The translations under genes and the position numbers were made by a program. From Agapanthus africanus (taxonomy: Eukaryota; Streptophyta; Magnoliopsida; Asparagales; Amaryllidaceae), in contig JASDDO010000024.1 of NCBI GenBank assembly GCA_030015575.1, positions 218,012,996-218,076,995 on the forward strand: DNA of 64,000 bases, read 5' to 3'. How positions within the stretch are numbered: position 1 is the first letter of the stretch; every line of letters begins with the position of its first letter. The notes under the pieces were generated by a model that was given only the letters and a program-made list of their open reading frames with translations, had not been told where the DNA came from and ran no database searches. Of the stretch, positions 54,601 through 64,000 are shown piece after piece.

Positions 54601-55589
54601 GATATGAGAGCCAATTTGGGGGCTGGTTTGAGGAAGTGGGATTTGAATTGTCTTGCTGGATTGTGATCCTACCACGATGTCAGGATTCCGTGGAAATGAC
54701 ATACTTCACTCCATATCTCACCTTTATCTATTTGTGCACTGCTTCATGTATTAGTAGTACCTGTTAGAGTACCTTTCATGATTATTGCACATTTACATTC
54801 TCATATCCCTATCGCATGTTTATTGCATACTGTTGTCCTATCATTATTGATTTATATATATTGGTTGTACCTGCTAGTGTACTTTCCATTATTCTGCATT
54901 CATATGACATGTTATTACTGGTAATTGCATATCTTAGATTCACGCAGTACGTGCATACTTGCGATTACCTGCATATGTTATTTACTATTCACGAGTTGGA
55001 AACTCACCCCCGTTGTGCCACAGGTATTGCAGGTGTTTCCCCAGAGAAGTCGAGGCAGGCTATTCACCTATCTATCATCTTTTGCTCCAGATACCGCATC
55101 GACTCACAGTGTGCTGTTTTCTTAGGTGGGTTTTGGTGGTTATCTGTATTTTGTATTGTATATTCGTTGTATCTTGTACTCTCCATCTACTACTAGTATG
55201 TTGTGACTTAGAGACTTGGTGAGGACGATGTTGTATATTATTGTGGATTTGTTGCCTTTTATACAGTTTTATTTCTTCGCTACGGCGTCGTATATCTGTT
55301 GTGGTGTTTGTTTTCCGCCGTTGGGCGTGGATTTTTGCTCCCGTTTGGGATGCTTTACTTTGTATTCATGTTGTACCCATTTGGGGGTTAGTTTTTACAA
55401 AAATTTTAAATAAAAAAAATGGACTCTTTTAAAGAATTTGGGTTGTGATTTCAAACGTTTCAAAATCTTTTATTATCTTTTCCGTATTTTCATGGTTTAG
55501 ATTTCTGGGTTTGGCTTTCTTTTAATGCGTTACGTCTGTAAGCGTTGCGTAGTATTAGGGCCGTCACGTGCCAATTTCAGGTCGTGACA
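51626..55589 (+). repeat. 5' LTR of the Tekay element
   Basis: TGTAACGTTTC...GGTCGTGACA. It lacks a 20-base segment near 53590 that LTR 2 has at about 60905-60926 and a 13-base segment near 55400. ORFs inside are by-products duplicated in the other LTR. Confidence 0.92.
54349..54560 (+). repeat. 68-bp tandem repeat in the 5' LTR
   Basis: GAGATATACTTGATATTGTA recurs at 54349, 54417 and 54485 (variant ACCTG), then a partial copy at 54555. Each unit holds two related halves (GATATTGTACATACGAGATA and GATGTTGTACATTCGATATA). Confidence 0.9.
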
Positions 55590-55593
55590 AAGT

Positions 55594-55605
55594 TGGTATC
55601 AGAAC
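55594..55605 (+). other. Primer-binding site of the Tekay element, tRNA-iMet
   Basis: TGGTATCAGAAC, four bases after the LTR; one mismatch (A for G) to TGGTATCAGAGC. Confidence 0.8.
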
Positions 55606-55832
55606 GCTAGGTTTTACCTTTCGGAGTGTAGGATGACCTTAGTATGATGGAGTAGGTAGCTTAAGCAGAGTAACGTAGTGTGTGTATGTCTGCAGCATGC
55701 TCACGATGCTGTACTTCGCCTAAAGTGCCTAAGTAAAAATTGCTTGAAATTCCTTCCTTGATAATTCATATCCTTGTGATTCGATTTCCGTGTTCTTATC
55801 GAATCCTATCTCTATTTATAGCTTTGCCGCCG

Positions 55833-56612
55833 ATGACTATGGGGACTCAGAGTGATGCAGCGAGGGCCGAGGTCAGAGTTAGCTCGGGTGAGACGAGCGC
55901 TGACCAGGATGGCACTCTTGTTGCACAGGTACAGACGGATCAGCTTTCGACAGAGCAGCTCGCTAGGCTTGTGGCAGAGGTGCAGGACTTGCGCCAGACG
56001 ATGAGATCATTAGTTGATGCCGTTCGAGCGTAGCGACAGGAGGTTGACACCCCTGTTACTCAGTTGTTCCTTGGGATCAGCATGCAGCAGTCCGTCACCT
56101 ACGTAGCACCAGTGGATGTAGCCCCAGTCGACGAAACACGTATTCCAGAGACTTTGCGAGTTCCAGGATAGTGGAGGACCCGTACCGGTGTGCCAGTCCA
56201 GGGAAAGAGGCCTAGTCGTCAAGACAGTTTTTGTGACCGTCGTGGGAGTGGCAGAGGCTTAGGACGAGGTCAGTTGTTCAGCTCTCATCCCCAGGAGGGC
56301 CAGCAGCCGTCGTATGGATGTTTTCGATGCGGAAGCCTTCATCACTTCATCAGGGATTGTTCCTTAGCGCCGCGTCAGAGTCGTGTTCTCAGAGGTCGTG
56401 GGCGCAGAAGGTTTGCTCAGAGGGGTCAATCTGGCAGAGGAAGAGTTTTGACAGTTCCGGGTAGAAGGCAGACACGAGGGTTTGTTTCTACTCATCGGGA
56501 CGCACAGGCGTCCAATGCAGGGTTTTCAGGTATCCTTAATTTACATGTTCTTTTGATGTACTTGTTGGTTTTTCACACTTTGTGCCGTGGTTGGGATGAG
56601 GATCGTGTTAGC
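55833..56612 (+). pseudogene. Tekay Gag remnant lacking the capsid domain
   Basis: The ATG at 55833 opens 66 codons, with a short coiled segment (QLSTEQLARLVAEVQDLRQT), to a stop at 56031. A further frame resumes near 56190 with the basic, Gly/Arg-rich region and the knuckle CFRCGSLHHFIRDC (CX2CX4HX4C, complete). The roughly 200-residue capsid region expected between them is absent: only about 160 bases separate the pieces. Such a protein could not assemble particles. Confidence 0.7.
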
Positions 56613-57540
56613 TAGATCAGTCGTTTGTTGTGTTAACTTCTGTCAGCGATTCTTTTGTTGCGCGACACGTATTTCAGTCGTATGCCAAATGGTGAGGAGA
56701 TTTTGCCGTCGTTGGATCCTTCTAGAGATGTTGGATTTGACGTTCTCCTGGGCATGGATTGGTTAGCTGCGTGTTAGGCGTCTGTGGAATACCGTGAGGA
56801 AACAGTCAGGAATTGTTTTCCCGGCGAGTCAGTTCTTGTTTTGCAGGTGGATAGTTGTACCGCCTCTCACAGCTTGAATTCAGCCTTTTTCGCTATTCAG
56901 CTTTTGGAAGAGATGTCGAGGATTCTCGGCGTTCATTCGAGATACTGGAGCCACAGTTGGTTTGTTGGACCGGGTACTTATCGTGCGAGAGTTTTCCGAC
57001 GTTGTTCTAGATGAACCGACGAAGCTTAGGGAGCTTAAGGATCAGCTGCAGAGTTGTTGTTGAGAGGTTTGTGCGTCTGAGTGTTTCGCTTTTGGGAGCT
57101 CCTATTTCTGTTCGTCAAGGAGAAGGACGACAGTTGAGGTTGTGTATTGATAGATCGTCAATTGAACCGGCTTACGGTGCGGATATGTATTATTTACCTC
57201 GCATTGATGATTTCTTCGATCGGCTCCTAAGTGCGAGACTTTTTCTAAGTTGTTGGGGATCAGGTCATCATCGTTGCGGGTTCGGAGTGATGGCATTCCG
57301 AATACTGCTTTTGTGCGTGCTACGGGCAGTTTGTGTCTTGGTGGTGTCGTTGGACTCGCCAATGCCCTAGCAGCATTCGTAGATATGATGAACCAAGTTT
57401 CTTCAGGCCGTTCCTCGACCAGCTATTGTTGTGTTATTAACGACATTCTGGTCTATACTTTGTGTCTTGAGGAACAGGAGCAGCGCTTGAGGATTTGTTT
57501 TGCAGACATTGGGAGAGCCCCAGCTGTTTGCTAGATTCTT
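56613..57540 (+). pseudogene. Tekay protease and RT remnants
   Basis: DVGFDVLLGMDWLAAC (about 56725-56775) is the end of a Gypsy protease. RT pieces in shifting frames: ELKDQLQ (about 57030), YYLPRIDDFFDRLLSA (57185-57240), NTAFVRATG, LANALAAFVDMMNQV (about 57355-57400) and CVINDILVYT (about 57430), where the YxDD-type site reads IND. Many stops; parts between these pieces are compressed or lost. Confidence 0.7.
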
Positions 57541-58370
57541 GGAGTGTTCCTTTAGGCTTGTTTGTGTTGACTCCTAGGTCTTGTAGTTACGGGAGACGGT
57601 TTCGTATGGTTCCGAGGAAGATCGAGACCATACAGCTTAGGCCAAGACTTGTGTACGGACAGAGGTCCTTTGATTTTGGGCTTAGCAGGTTTTTTTTCCG
57701 CCGTTTCGTGCAGGATTACTAGCGTATTGCTGCACCGTTGAATGGATAGACCTGAATGGAGGTTCTTTTCTTTGGACTGAGGCATGTGTACGGAGTTTCG
57801 GCAGTTGGAGATTCGGTTAGCAACTGCATCAGTTCTTTGCTTTTGGTTCGGGCGACTTTGTGATTTAACTGTAATGTTTCACGAGAGTGTCTCGATTGTG
57901 TGCGGTTGTGACACTGCCCGCCGACGCTCGTTCATTAAGGATACTTGAGTATACTCAGCTGGGTAATGATTCGGAGTCTTTGATTGTGACAAGGGTGTGG
58001 TAAGTTAGGAATGCGTTGGTGTACCTGATGTTATTGGGTAGAGACGTGAAATCCTAGAGCAAGCACATCAGTCAACTCTATATGTTCATTCAAGTTCCGC
58101 CAACATTGACGTGACTTGTAAGATAGTTACAGGTGGACACGAATGTAAAGAGAAATTTCAGGTTTCGTTTCAAAGTGTTTGTCTTGTTGTGCGTTTGTGT
58201 TAATTGTTGTTGGCAGTTGGGGGTCGTCACTCGCCATTGTTGGGATACTTCTTTGATAGCTGTTATCAGGAGACATTTCAATTGGCAACCTTTAGGTTTA
58301 GACAGGTCGTGTCGATCACCAGTCTGTTTTTCTGACTCTGCGTAGTAGGATTTTTGGATCTCATCTAGTC
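57541..58370 (+). other. Unrecognised interior of the Tekay element
   Basis: No motif of RNase H or integrase core could be supported in any frame; position corresponds to where they should be. Confidence 0.4.
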
Positions 58371-58920
58371 TAGAGATTTCGGAGATGATCCAATTGGTTC
58401 AGGTCAGGATGAGAGTAGCCCAGTGCAGACAGAGGTTTTATGCCGACCATGTTGGTCGCAGACTTGAGTTCGCAGTGGGAGATCATGTATTCCTACGGAT
58501 TTTCCGATGAATGACATGTTGAGTTTTGGGAAGCTTATCCCAGGATTATAGGTCCTTTTGAGATCCTTTAAGCGAGTTAGTTTTCGTTGTCTTTAATTTG
58601 GCGCTTCCGCCCAGATTATCGATGATTCACCCCGTTTTTTTGTGTTAATACTTTGCAATTACCTTCATGACCTTCTCACATGATTCAGAACAGACCATTA
58701 GTTAGGACTCGATCTTTTCGTTCACCAGGAGCCATGTGTGTTAGTGGCTTGGCAGGTGGAGAAACTTCGGTCAAGAGTCTTGCCATCTGTGGAGAGTTTT
58801 CTTGGACGTAGCCGTATAGTGAGGGGATCACTTGGGAGGCTGCGAGCGAGAATTGGGAGTTTTGTACTCTTCTTTTTGAAGGTACGCTTAGTGAAAATTT
58901 TAAATTTGGGGACGAATTTT
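58371..58920 (+). pseudogene. Tekay integrase tail and chromodomain-like remnant
   Basis: QVRMRVAQCRQRFYADHVGR and LEFAVGDHVFLRI match the C-terminal (GPF/GPY-side) part of Tekay integrase; LALPPRLSMIH follows in another frame. EKLRSRVLPSVESFLG at about 58765 fits the chromodomain that ends chromoviral pol. Frameshifts and stops separate the pieces. Confidence 0.6.
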
Positions 58921-58922
58921 TA

Positions 58923-58935
58923 TAAAGGAGGAGAT
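58923..58935 (+). other. Polypurine tract of the Tekay element
   Basis: TAAAGGAGGAGAT directly precedes the 3' LTR. Confidence 0.85.
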
Positions 58936-61900
58936 TGTAACGTTTCAGAAATCGTTTTGCGAATTTTTCCGTTTTAGGGCAAAATTGTCGGTTTTTCCCG
59001 TTTTAACCCGATTTCGATGAAACGTCCGTATAAGTTTGCCGGCACCTATTTAGCTAAAATAAATCTTGTGCGCGAACTTTGGGAGTAATTGGGAGGTTTT
59101 GGTTCAGATAGAATTTTTCCCAAATAAAATATTATTTTAAGCGGTATTTTGTGCACGTAAATCGGAAAAAAATTCTCTTGTGAATAAATTTATTTTTTTT
59201 GTCACTAAAATTATTTTAGAAGCTTCTTTTCAAATATCTAGATTTTTCTTTGTGCAAAAGGATTTGGATTAAAAAAGAAAAGAAAAGAGTGAAAGGTGGC
59301 AAAATTGCTTTAATTAGTATTTATTACTCTCTTTCCTAGCTATTTCTTCACAAAATATTCACAAAAATACCCCCAACCTCCCTATGGCCGACCCTTATCT
59401 CCAATTTCTGTCCAAAATATTTCCCAAGCTCATTTCTTCATGATTTCTTCAAAATTCTTCAAGAAAAATTCCAAAATAAATCCACAAAAATCCTAAATAA
59501 AAATAAAACCATCTTTTCCTTCACTAATCCTTCTTGGTTCTTCAACAAGCATGGGTTTTGATGCTAAGATGATGGATTAAGCCTCATTTTGGTGTTCTTG
59601 GGGAGGTATAATTCTTACCTTAATCCTTTTATACTTTCTTTAATCTTAAATCTAGCTAATTTAGTTAGCTAATTATGTGTTTAGTTTAGTTTTTAAATTA
59701 TGATTAATTCATTTATTTTTGGTTTAAGAAATTCATGTTAAGGTTAAATTTTGTTAAGTGTTTAGTGTTCATTTGAAGTGTTAATTTGTGTTTTGGAGAT
59801 GATTAACCTAGTAGGAAATGTTAATTTTTGCTAATGAACACTTTGTTTAATTATGCAATTAGCTTACTAGGTTTTTGCTAAAACATAATTAGCGAATGTT
59901 AAAAATATAGGAATGGTTTAGATAGCTTAGTTAAGCTATTTTAAGGTGTTTGTAATCGCTAGATATGCATTAGCTTGAAACTAGTACGAAATATTGCGAT
60001 AGGTTGCTTACTAGTTTTCGTGGTTTTTCCGACGTGCGTTCGATTGGTTGTTGCGAGATTTTATCTATTATATTCCTCGTAATTCTTGTGTTGTGTTGCG
60101 CGATCGGGACAATCGGGGCCCAGACTTGGTGTTTTGTAGTTTAGCGACCCCAATTAGGGTTTTTGGCCGGTATCGTGCGCGATAGATGCGCTAAGCGCGC
60201 AGTGTAATTTTCCGGGCGTTTTCTTCGCGTTTCGTTGTCTTTTCGTCATTGTAGGATTTTTTCTTATGTGATGTGTTTGTGAAATTTTAGGTTCGCAAGG
60301 GGGAATTCGGACGCTACGACAAGGGGAAAACAGGTGGTAGGCTTCACCTAGCTTGGAGCGTTGGTGAGTAGATTTAACATCTACAGGGGAATCGCCCGCA
60401 TGGCGTTATGCGTCTGGGCTAGAGATTTTAACTTGTCGCATATTCTATGTCATGTTTAGAATTGCGTATTTACCCTATTAATTAGATGTAGTGTGCCTGA
60501 ACTGGTAGTAGTAGGACACTGCACATATTATTGACGATTTATGTTGCACGAGCACTGTTTGTATGCTACACACACCGTCAATAATTACCATGTCACACAC
60601 AATCCACTTATAGATGTTATATTGCTTGGTTAGGAACATTGTGATATTGATTCATATTTCTTATCGCATTTGACATATAGTTACCTGTATACCTATAGGG
60701 TATTGTACCATTAGTGATAGGTACATACACACCTAAGGACATAGCTACAGGTGTGCTTTACATTTCATACTTCACTTATACCTGATAGGTATATCACATC
60801 ATTACAAATAGGTAGATACCTATATTTTCTGATATACCTTCATGTGTTTACATATATCTGGTTATAGCTATGTATTTACCCTTATTGTTGTATTATTAAG
60901 AATTGGAGATATTAGGAACCGCATGATATTTATATTAACTGGTTGTAGTTAATTAGCGGCTTTTCCTTTATACGCTTACATTACAGTTTTTATGTTGCGT
61001 ATACTTTATTCATGGATTTTCGCATTGTTATATGGGTTTTTCATGATGTTTTCTGGATTCGGGAACCGTAGGAGTTCATGAAATTATGCATTATTTGAAA
61101 AACCCGGTTTTCTTGATATGATATTTTAGCAGCCACCATGAGATTTATCGTTTACGATGTGTATACCCCACGCGAGGAAAGGAGGGATCCGTGTGCGGGT
61201 ACATGGTGGGGCCCGGAGGTACCCCGAAGCAAGAACGATGTCGTGGTGCTAGACGATGAGGCTTAAGGGAACCATACTTTCCGGTGACAGGACCAATGAC
61301 TCAGCGGTTATCATGGGGATACCGACGGGAGTCATGTACGTATGGATACGTCGAGAGGCGAGGGTCAGAGCTAGGCACTCGAGGTTTCGGGATAGCGTAT
61401 GATACCTACCTATCAGGGGGCCAGTCATGGAGACAGCACCTGATGGATCAGTATTTCTGTGTCGATGCTTGGCACATTGGTTTCATGATATTTCTAATTA
61501 CTCCTTTGTATATATAACAGGGGATTGAGCCGCTGTTATATATACCCTTACACCAATATTAGTGGAATGGGATGCTAATATATGTGTATTGACCTCATCA
61601 TATTTATTTATGTCATTATATTTAGGTTGTTAAAATTTTGCTGGAGAATTGATTCGGAATATAAGAGATTCATTTGAGATATACTTGATATTGTACATAC
61701 GAGATATGTGAGATCCACTTGATGTTGTACATTCGATATATGTGAGATATACCTGATATTGTACATACGAGATATGTGAGATCCACTTGATGTTGTACAT
61801 TCGATATATGTGAGATATACCTGATATTGTACATACGAGATATGTGAGATCCACTTGATGTTGTACATTCGATATATATACGAGATATACTTGATATTGT

Positions 61901-62944
61901 GAAGTTGAGGAGATGTGACACTTAGATGATATGAGAGCCAATTTGGGGGATGGTTTGAGGAAGTGGGATTTGAATTGTCTTGCTGGATTATGATCCTACA
62001 CGATGTCAGGATTCCGTGGAAATGACATACTTCACTCCATATCTCACCTTTATCTATTTGTGCACTGCTTCATGTATTAGTAGTACCTGTTAGAGTACCT
62101 TTCATGATTATTGCACATTTACATTCTCATATCCCTATCGCATGATTATTGCATACTGTTGTCCTATCATTATTGATTTATATATATTGATTGTACCTGC
62201 TAGTGTACTTTCCATTATTCTGCATTCATATGACATGTTATTACTGGTAATTGCATATCTTAGATTCATGCAGTATGTGCATACTTGCGATTACCTGCAT
62301 ATGTTATTTACTATTCACGAGTTGGCAACTCACCCCCGTTGTGCCACAGGTATTGCAGGTGTTTCCCCAGAGTAGTCGAGGCAGGCTATTCACCTATCTA
62401 TCATCTTTTGCTCCAGATACCGCATCGACTTACAGTGTGCTGTTTGCTTAGGTGGGTTTTGGTGGTTATCTGTATTTTGTATTGTATATTCGTTGTATCT
62501 TGTACTCTCCATCTACTACTAGTATGTTGTGACTTAGAGACTTGGTGAAGACGATGTTGTATATTATTGTGGATTTGTTGCTTTTTATACAGTTTCCTTT
62601 CTTTTGTCTCTTATTTCTTCGCTACGGCGTCGTATATCTGTTGTGGTGTTTGTTTTCCGCCGTTGGGCATGGATTTTTGCTTCCGTTTGGGATGCTTTAC
62701 TTTGTATTCATGTTGTACCCATTTGGGGGTTAGTTTTTACAAAGGGGGTGCTGCCAAAATTTTAAAGAAAAAAATGGACTCTTTTAAAGAATTTGGGTTG
62801 TGATTTCAAACGTTTCAAAATCTTTTATTATCTTTTCCGTATTTTCATGGTTTAGATTTCTGGGTTTGGCTTTCTTTTACCGCGTTACGTCTGTAGGCGT
62901 TGCGTAGTATTAGGGCCGTCACGTGCCAATTTCGGTTCGTGACA
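58936..62944 (+). repeat. 3' LTR of the Tekay element
   Basis: TGTAACGTTTC...GGTTCGTGACA, 4009 bases. It carries the same 68-bp tandem repeat (61676-61887) and differs from the 5' LTR by scattered substitutions and at least three indels. Confidence 0.92.
61676..61890 (+). repeat. 68-bp tandem repeat in the 3' LTR
   Basis: Three full units and a partial one, as in the 5' LTR; here the second and third units both have the ACCTG variant, which suggests exchange between units. Confidence 0.88.
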
Positions 62945-62949
62945 CCCCC
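62945..62949. repeat. Target-site duplication CCCCC (right) of the Tekay element
   Basis: Follows the terminal CA of the 3' LTR; same as 51621-51625. Confidence 0.9.
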
Positions 62950-64000
62950 GGTGTGTCCGTCTTCTTAGGAGTGTGCGGTTGCGGTGGGTTTACTTTCCAC
63001 TTCTCAGACAACGCGAACTTGCCTTGTAGGTACTGATCCTCGATCCATCCCTTAAAGATGAAGCAACCCTCGATTGGATGGCTTACCGTTTGCTCGTAAG
63101 GGCAATAATTGGGATTGTTCACTTTGCTGGGCTGCGGTAGCCGCATTGGATTTGGCAAATTGATAAGCCTGTTGCGCATAGCCAGCTCGATCAACCTCTT
63201 CGTTTTGTCCCATGGGAATGAGTAAGGACGCTTAATTTTCTCATTGTAATAGCGCCGCCTCTCTTCGAGTTGATCCGCTAGATTTGGGGCACTGGGCGGC
63301 TTTTGAGTGTTCGCAACGAAGGTCGCCTTCCCTTTACCCTTGTCGTTCAGAGGTTCCGGCTTCGGGGGAGACGGTCTGTGACCCATTTGATCCATCTGGG
63401 CTAGGTTATCGATTAAAGCCTGGAACGTGGTCGGTTTGAAGAACATCATGAACTGTGAAATAGTTGCATGAGGGTCTAGGGTGCCCACAAACATGCCCAC
63501 CGCTGGTGCTTCTTCGATGCGCTGTTCGCACTTCGACCACAGGTTCCGCCATCGGATTGCATATTGGACCCAAGTTTCTCCCGGCTTCACCCTTGCATTA
63601 ATCAATGTCGTTATTGGGGTGCGTTCGCTGGCGCTCGCGAATCGCTGAGTGAATAGCAACTCCATCTCTGCGAAAGTTTTGACGGAGTCGTTTGGAAGCT
63701 CGGAGAACCACTCAAACGCCATCTCTGATAAGCTGCCGACGAATTGGCGAAGCAAGAGCTTATCATCGCCGCCGGTGTTGCCATAAAGAGCCCTGAACTG
63801 GGCGACATGTTGATGGGGATTGCCTGTCCCCTTGTAGACATGGAATTTCGGGATCGTGTGGCCCGGCGGGTATTTTATCCGATCATACCAGCCCGGATAT
63901 AGTCGCCCCGTTTTGATGACTTGGCCGGCCACTTCATTTGCCTGGTGAACTCTTATCTGCTGAGCGATATAGTCATCCAGGACAGCTTTGGAAATTGTTT
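62950..64000 (-). CDS. Tat gag N-terminal half, capsid domain (partial, runs off the window)
   Basis: The frame is open from the window edge to the Tekay insertion; the GTG at 63932 is internal, and the true start lies outside. A Ty3/Gypsy retrotransposon Gag domain is clear: IPKFHVYKGTGNPHQHVAQF, then MAFEWFSELPNDSV, FAEMELLFTQRFA and VKPGETWVQYAIRWRNL. Near the left end NYCPYEQTVSHPIEGC and WIEDQYLQGKFALSEKW form a zinc-knuckle-like module whose first histidine is E. Gag forms the particle and binds element RNA. The frame continues into 51625 and leftward. Confidence 0.88.

Larger units (their letters stand above)
51626..62944 (+). mobile_element. Tekay/Del-like Ty3/Gypsy element with deleted interior
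   Basis: LTRs of 3964 and 4009 bases flank a 3.35-kb interior. A primer site for tRNA-iMet, a polypurine tract and perfect 5-bp TSDs are present. LTR start TGTAACG, the GGGGACGAATTTTTATAA phrase before the PPT, and a chromodomain-like remnant point to the Tekay/Del chromovirus lineage. The interior keeps pieces of Gag N-terminus, zinc knuckle, protease, RT and the integrase tail; capsid, RNase H and integrase core are missing. LTRs look about 97-98% alike by eye. The element split the Tat gag in two and is younger than the Tat copy. Confidence 0.9.
33186..64000 (-). mobile_element. Tat-lineage Ty3/Gypsy retrotransposon, partial, decayed
   Basis: Read right to left: gag (off the right edge), Tekay insertion, gag C-terminus and protease, a duplicated linker, RT, RNase H, a second RNase H, integrase, a long 3' region with tandem arrays and an antisense gene, then LTR-like DNA. 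A second, archaeal-type RNase H before integrase is diagnostic of the Tat lineage. Very long 3' regions with tandem arrays, and extra antisense ORFs, are known from this lineage. Neither LTR boundary is established: the 5' LTR is outside the window, and the left edge (33050-34150) is approximate. Excluding the inserted Tekay, at least 19 kb belongs to it. Confidence 0.75.

Overview
The window is repeat-dense plant nuclear DNA, most likely from an angiosperm with a large genome. I see no intact host gene, tRNA, rRNA or bacterial feature. Almost everything is LTR retrotransposon sequence of at least four families, nested in one another. Identification rests on target-site duplications (TSDs), tRNA-iMet primer sites, polypurine tracts and protein motifs read by eye; nothing was searched or aligned by computer.

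Left part (1-6006). Positions 1-1500 are a palindrome-rich, LTR-like stretch related to 34190-35490. A minus-strand solo LTR of Angela/BARE-like Ty1/Copia type (1515-3465) has perfect GAGAC TSDs. AT-rich DNA with another probable LTR fragment and an exon-like scrap follows.

Middle (6007-31777). A minus-strand, non-autonomous element is present as a tandem array LTR-internal-LTR-internal-LTR, flanked by CATAG/CGTAG. Its internals carry a short zinc-knuckle Gag-like ORF and an acidic ORF. The leftmost LTR is split by a 10-kb plus-strand Ty1/Copia element (6060-16013; TSD CAGCC) whose LTRs are very similar but whose interior is decayed and internally duplicated. A possible first exon of a host gene lies to the right (about 32757-32902, minus).

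Right part (about 33200-64000). A very large minus-strand Ty3/Gypsy element of the Tat lineage runs off the window: gag, protease, RT, RNase H, a second (archaeal-type) RNase H and integrase, with several lesions. Between integrase and the left end lie 72-bp and 170-bp tandem arrays, three clusters of constant-loop/variable-stem hairpins, and, on the opposite strand, a multi-exon gene remnant with a plant mobile domain-like region and a coiled-coil tail. Divergent TATA boxes flank a G-box/GC-repeat block upstream of that gene. The Tat gag is interrupted by a plus-strand Tekay/Del-like Ty3/Gypsy element (51626-62944; TSD CCCCC) with 4-kb LTRs and a deleted interior.

How the parts work together: the Tat element once encoded its own replication proteins but now has stops and frameshifts. 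The other three elements lack complete coding capacity and must have used proteins supplied by relatives. The most unusual signals are the hairpin and palindrome arrays and the antisense intron-bearing gene inside the Tat element.
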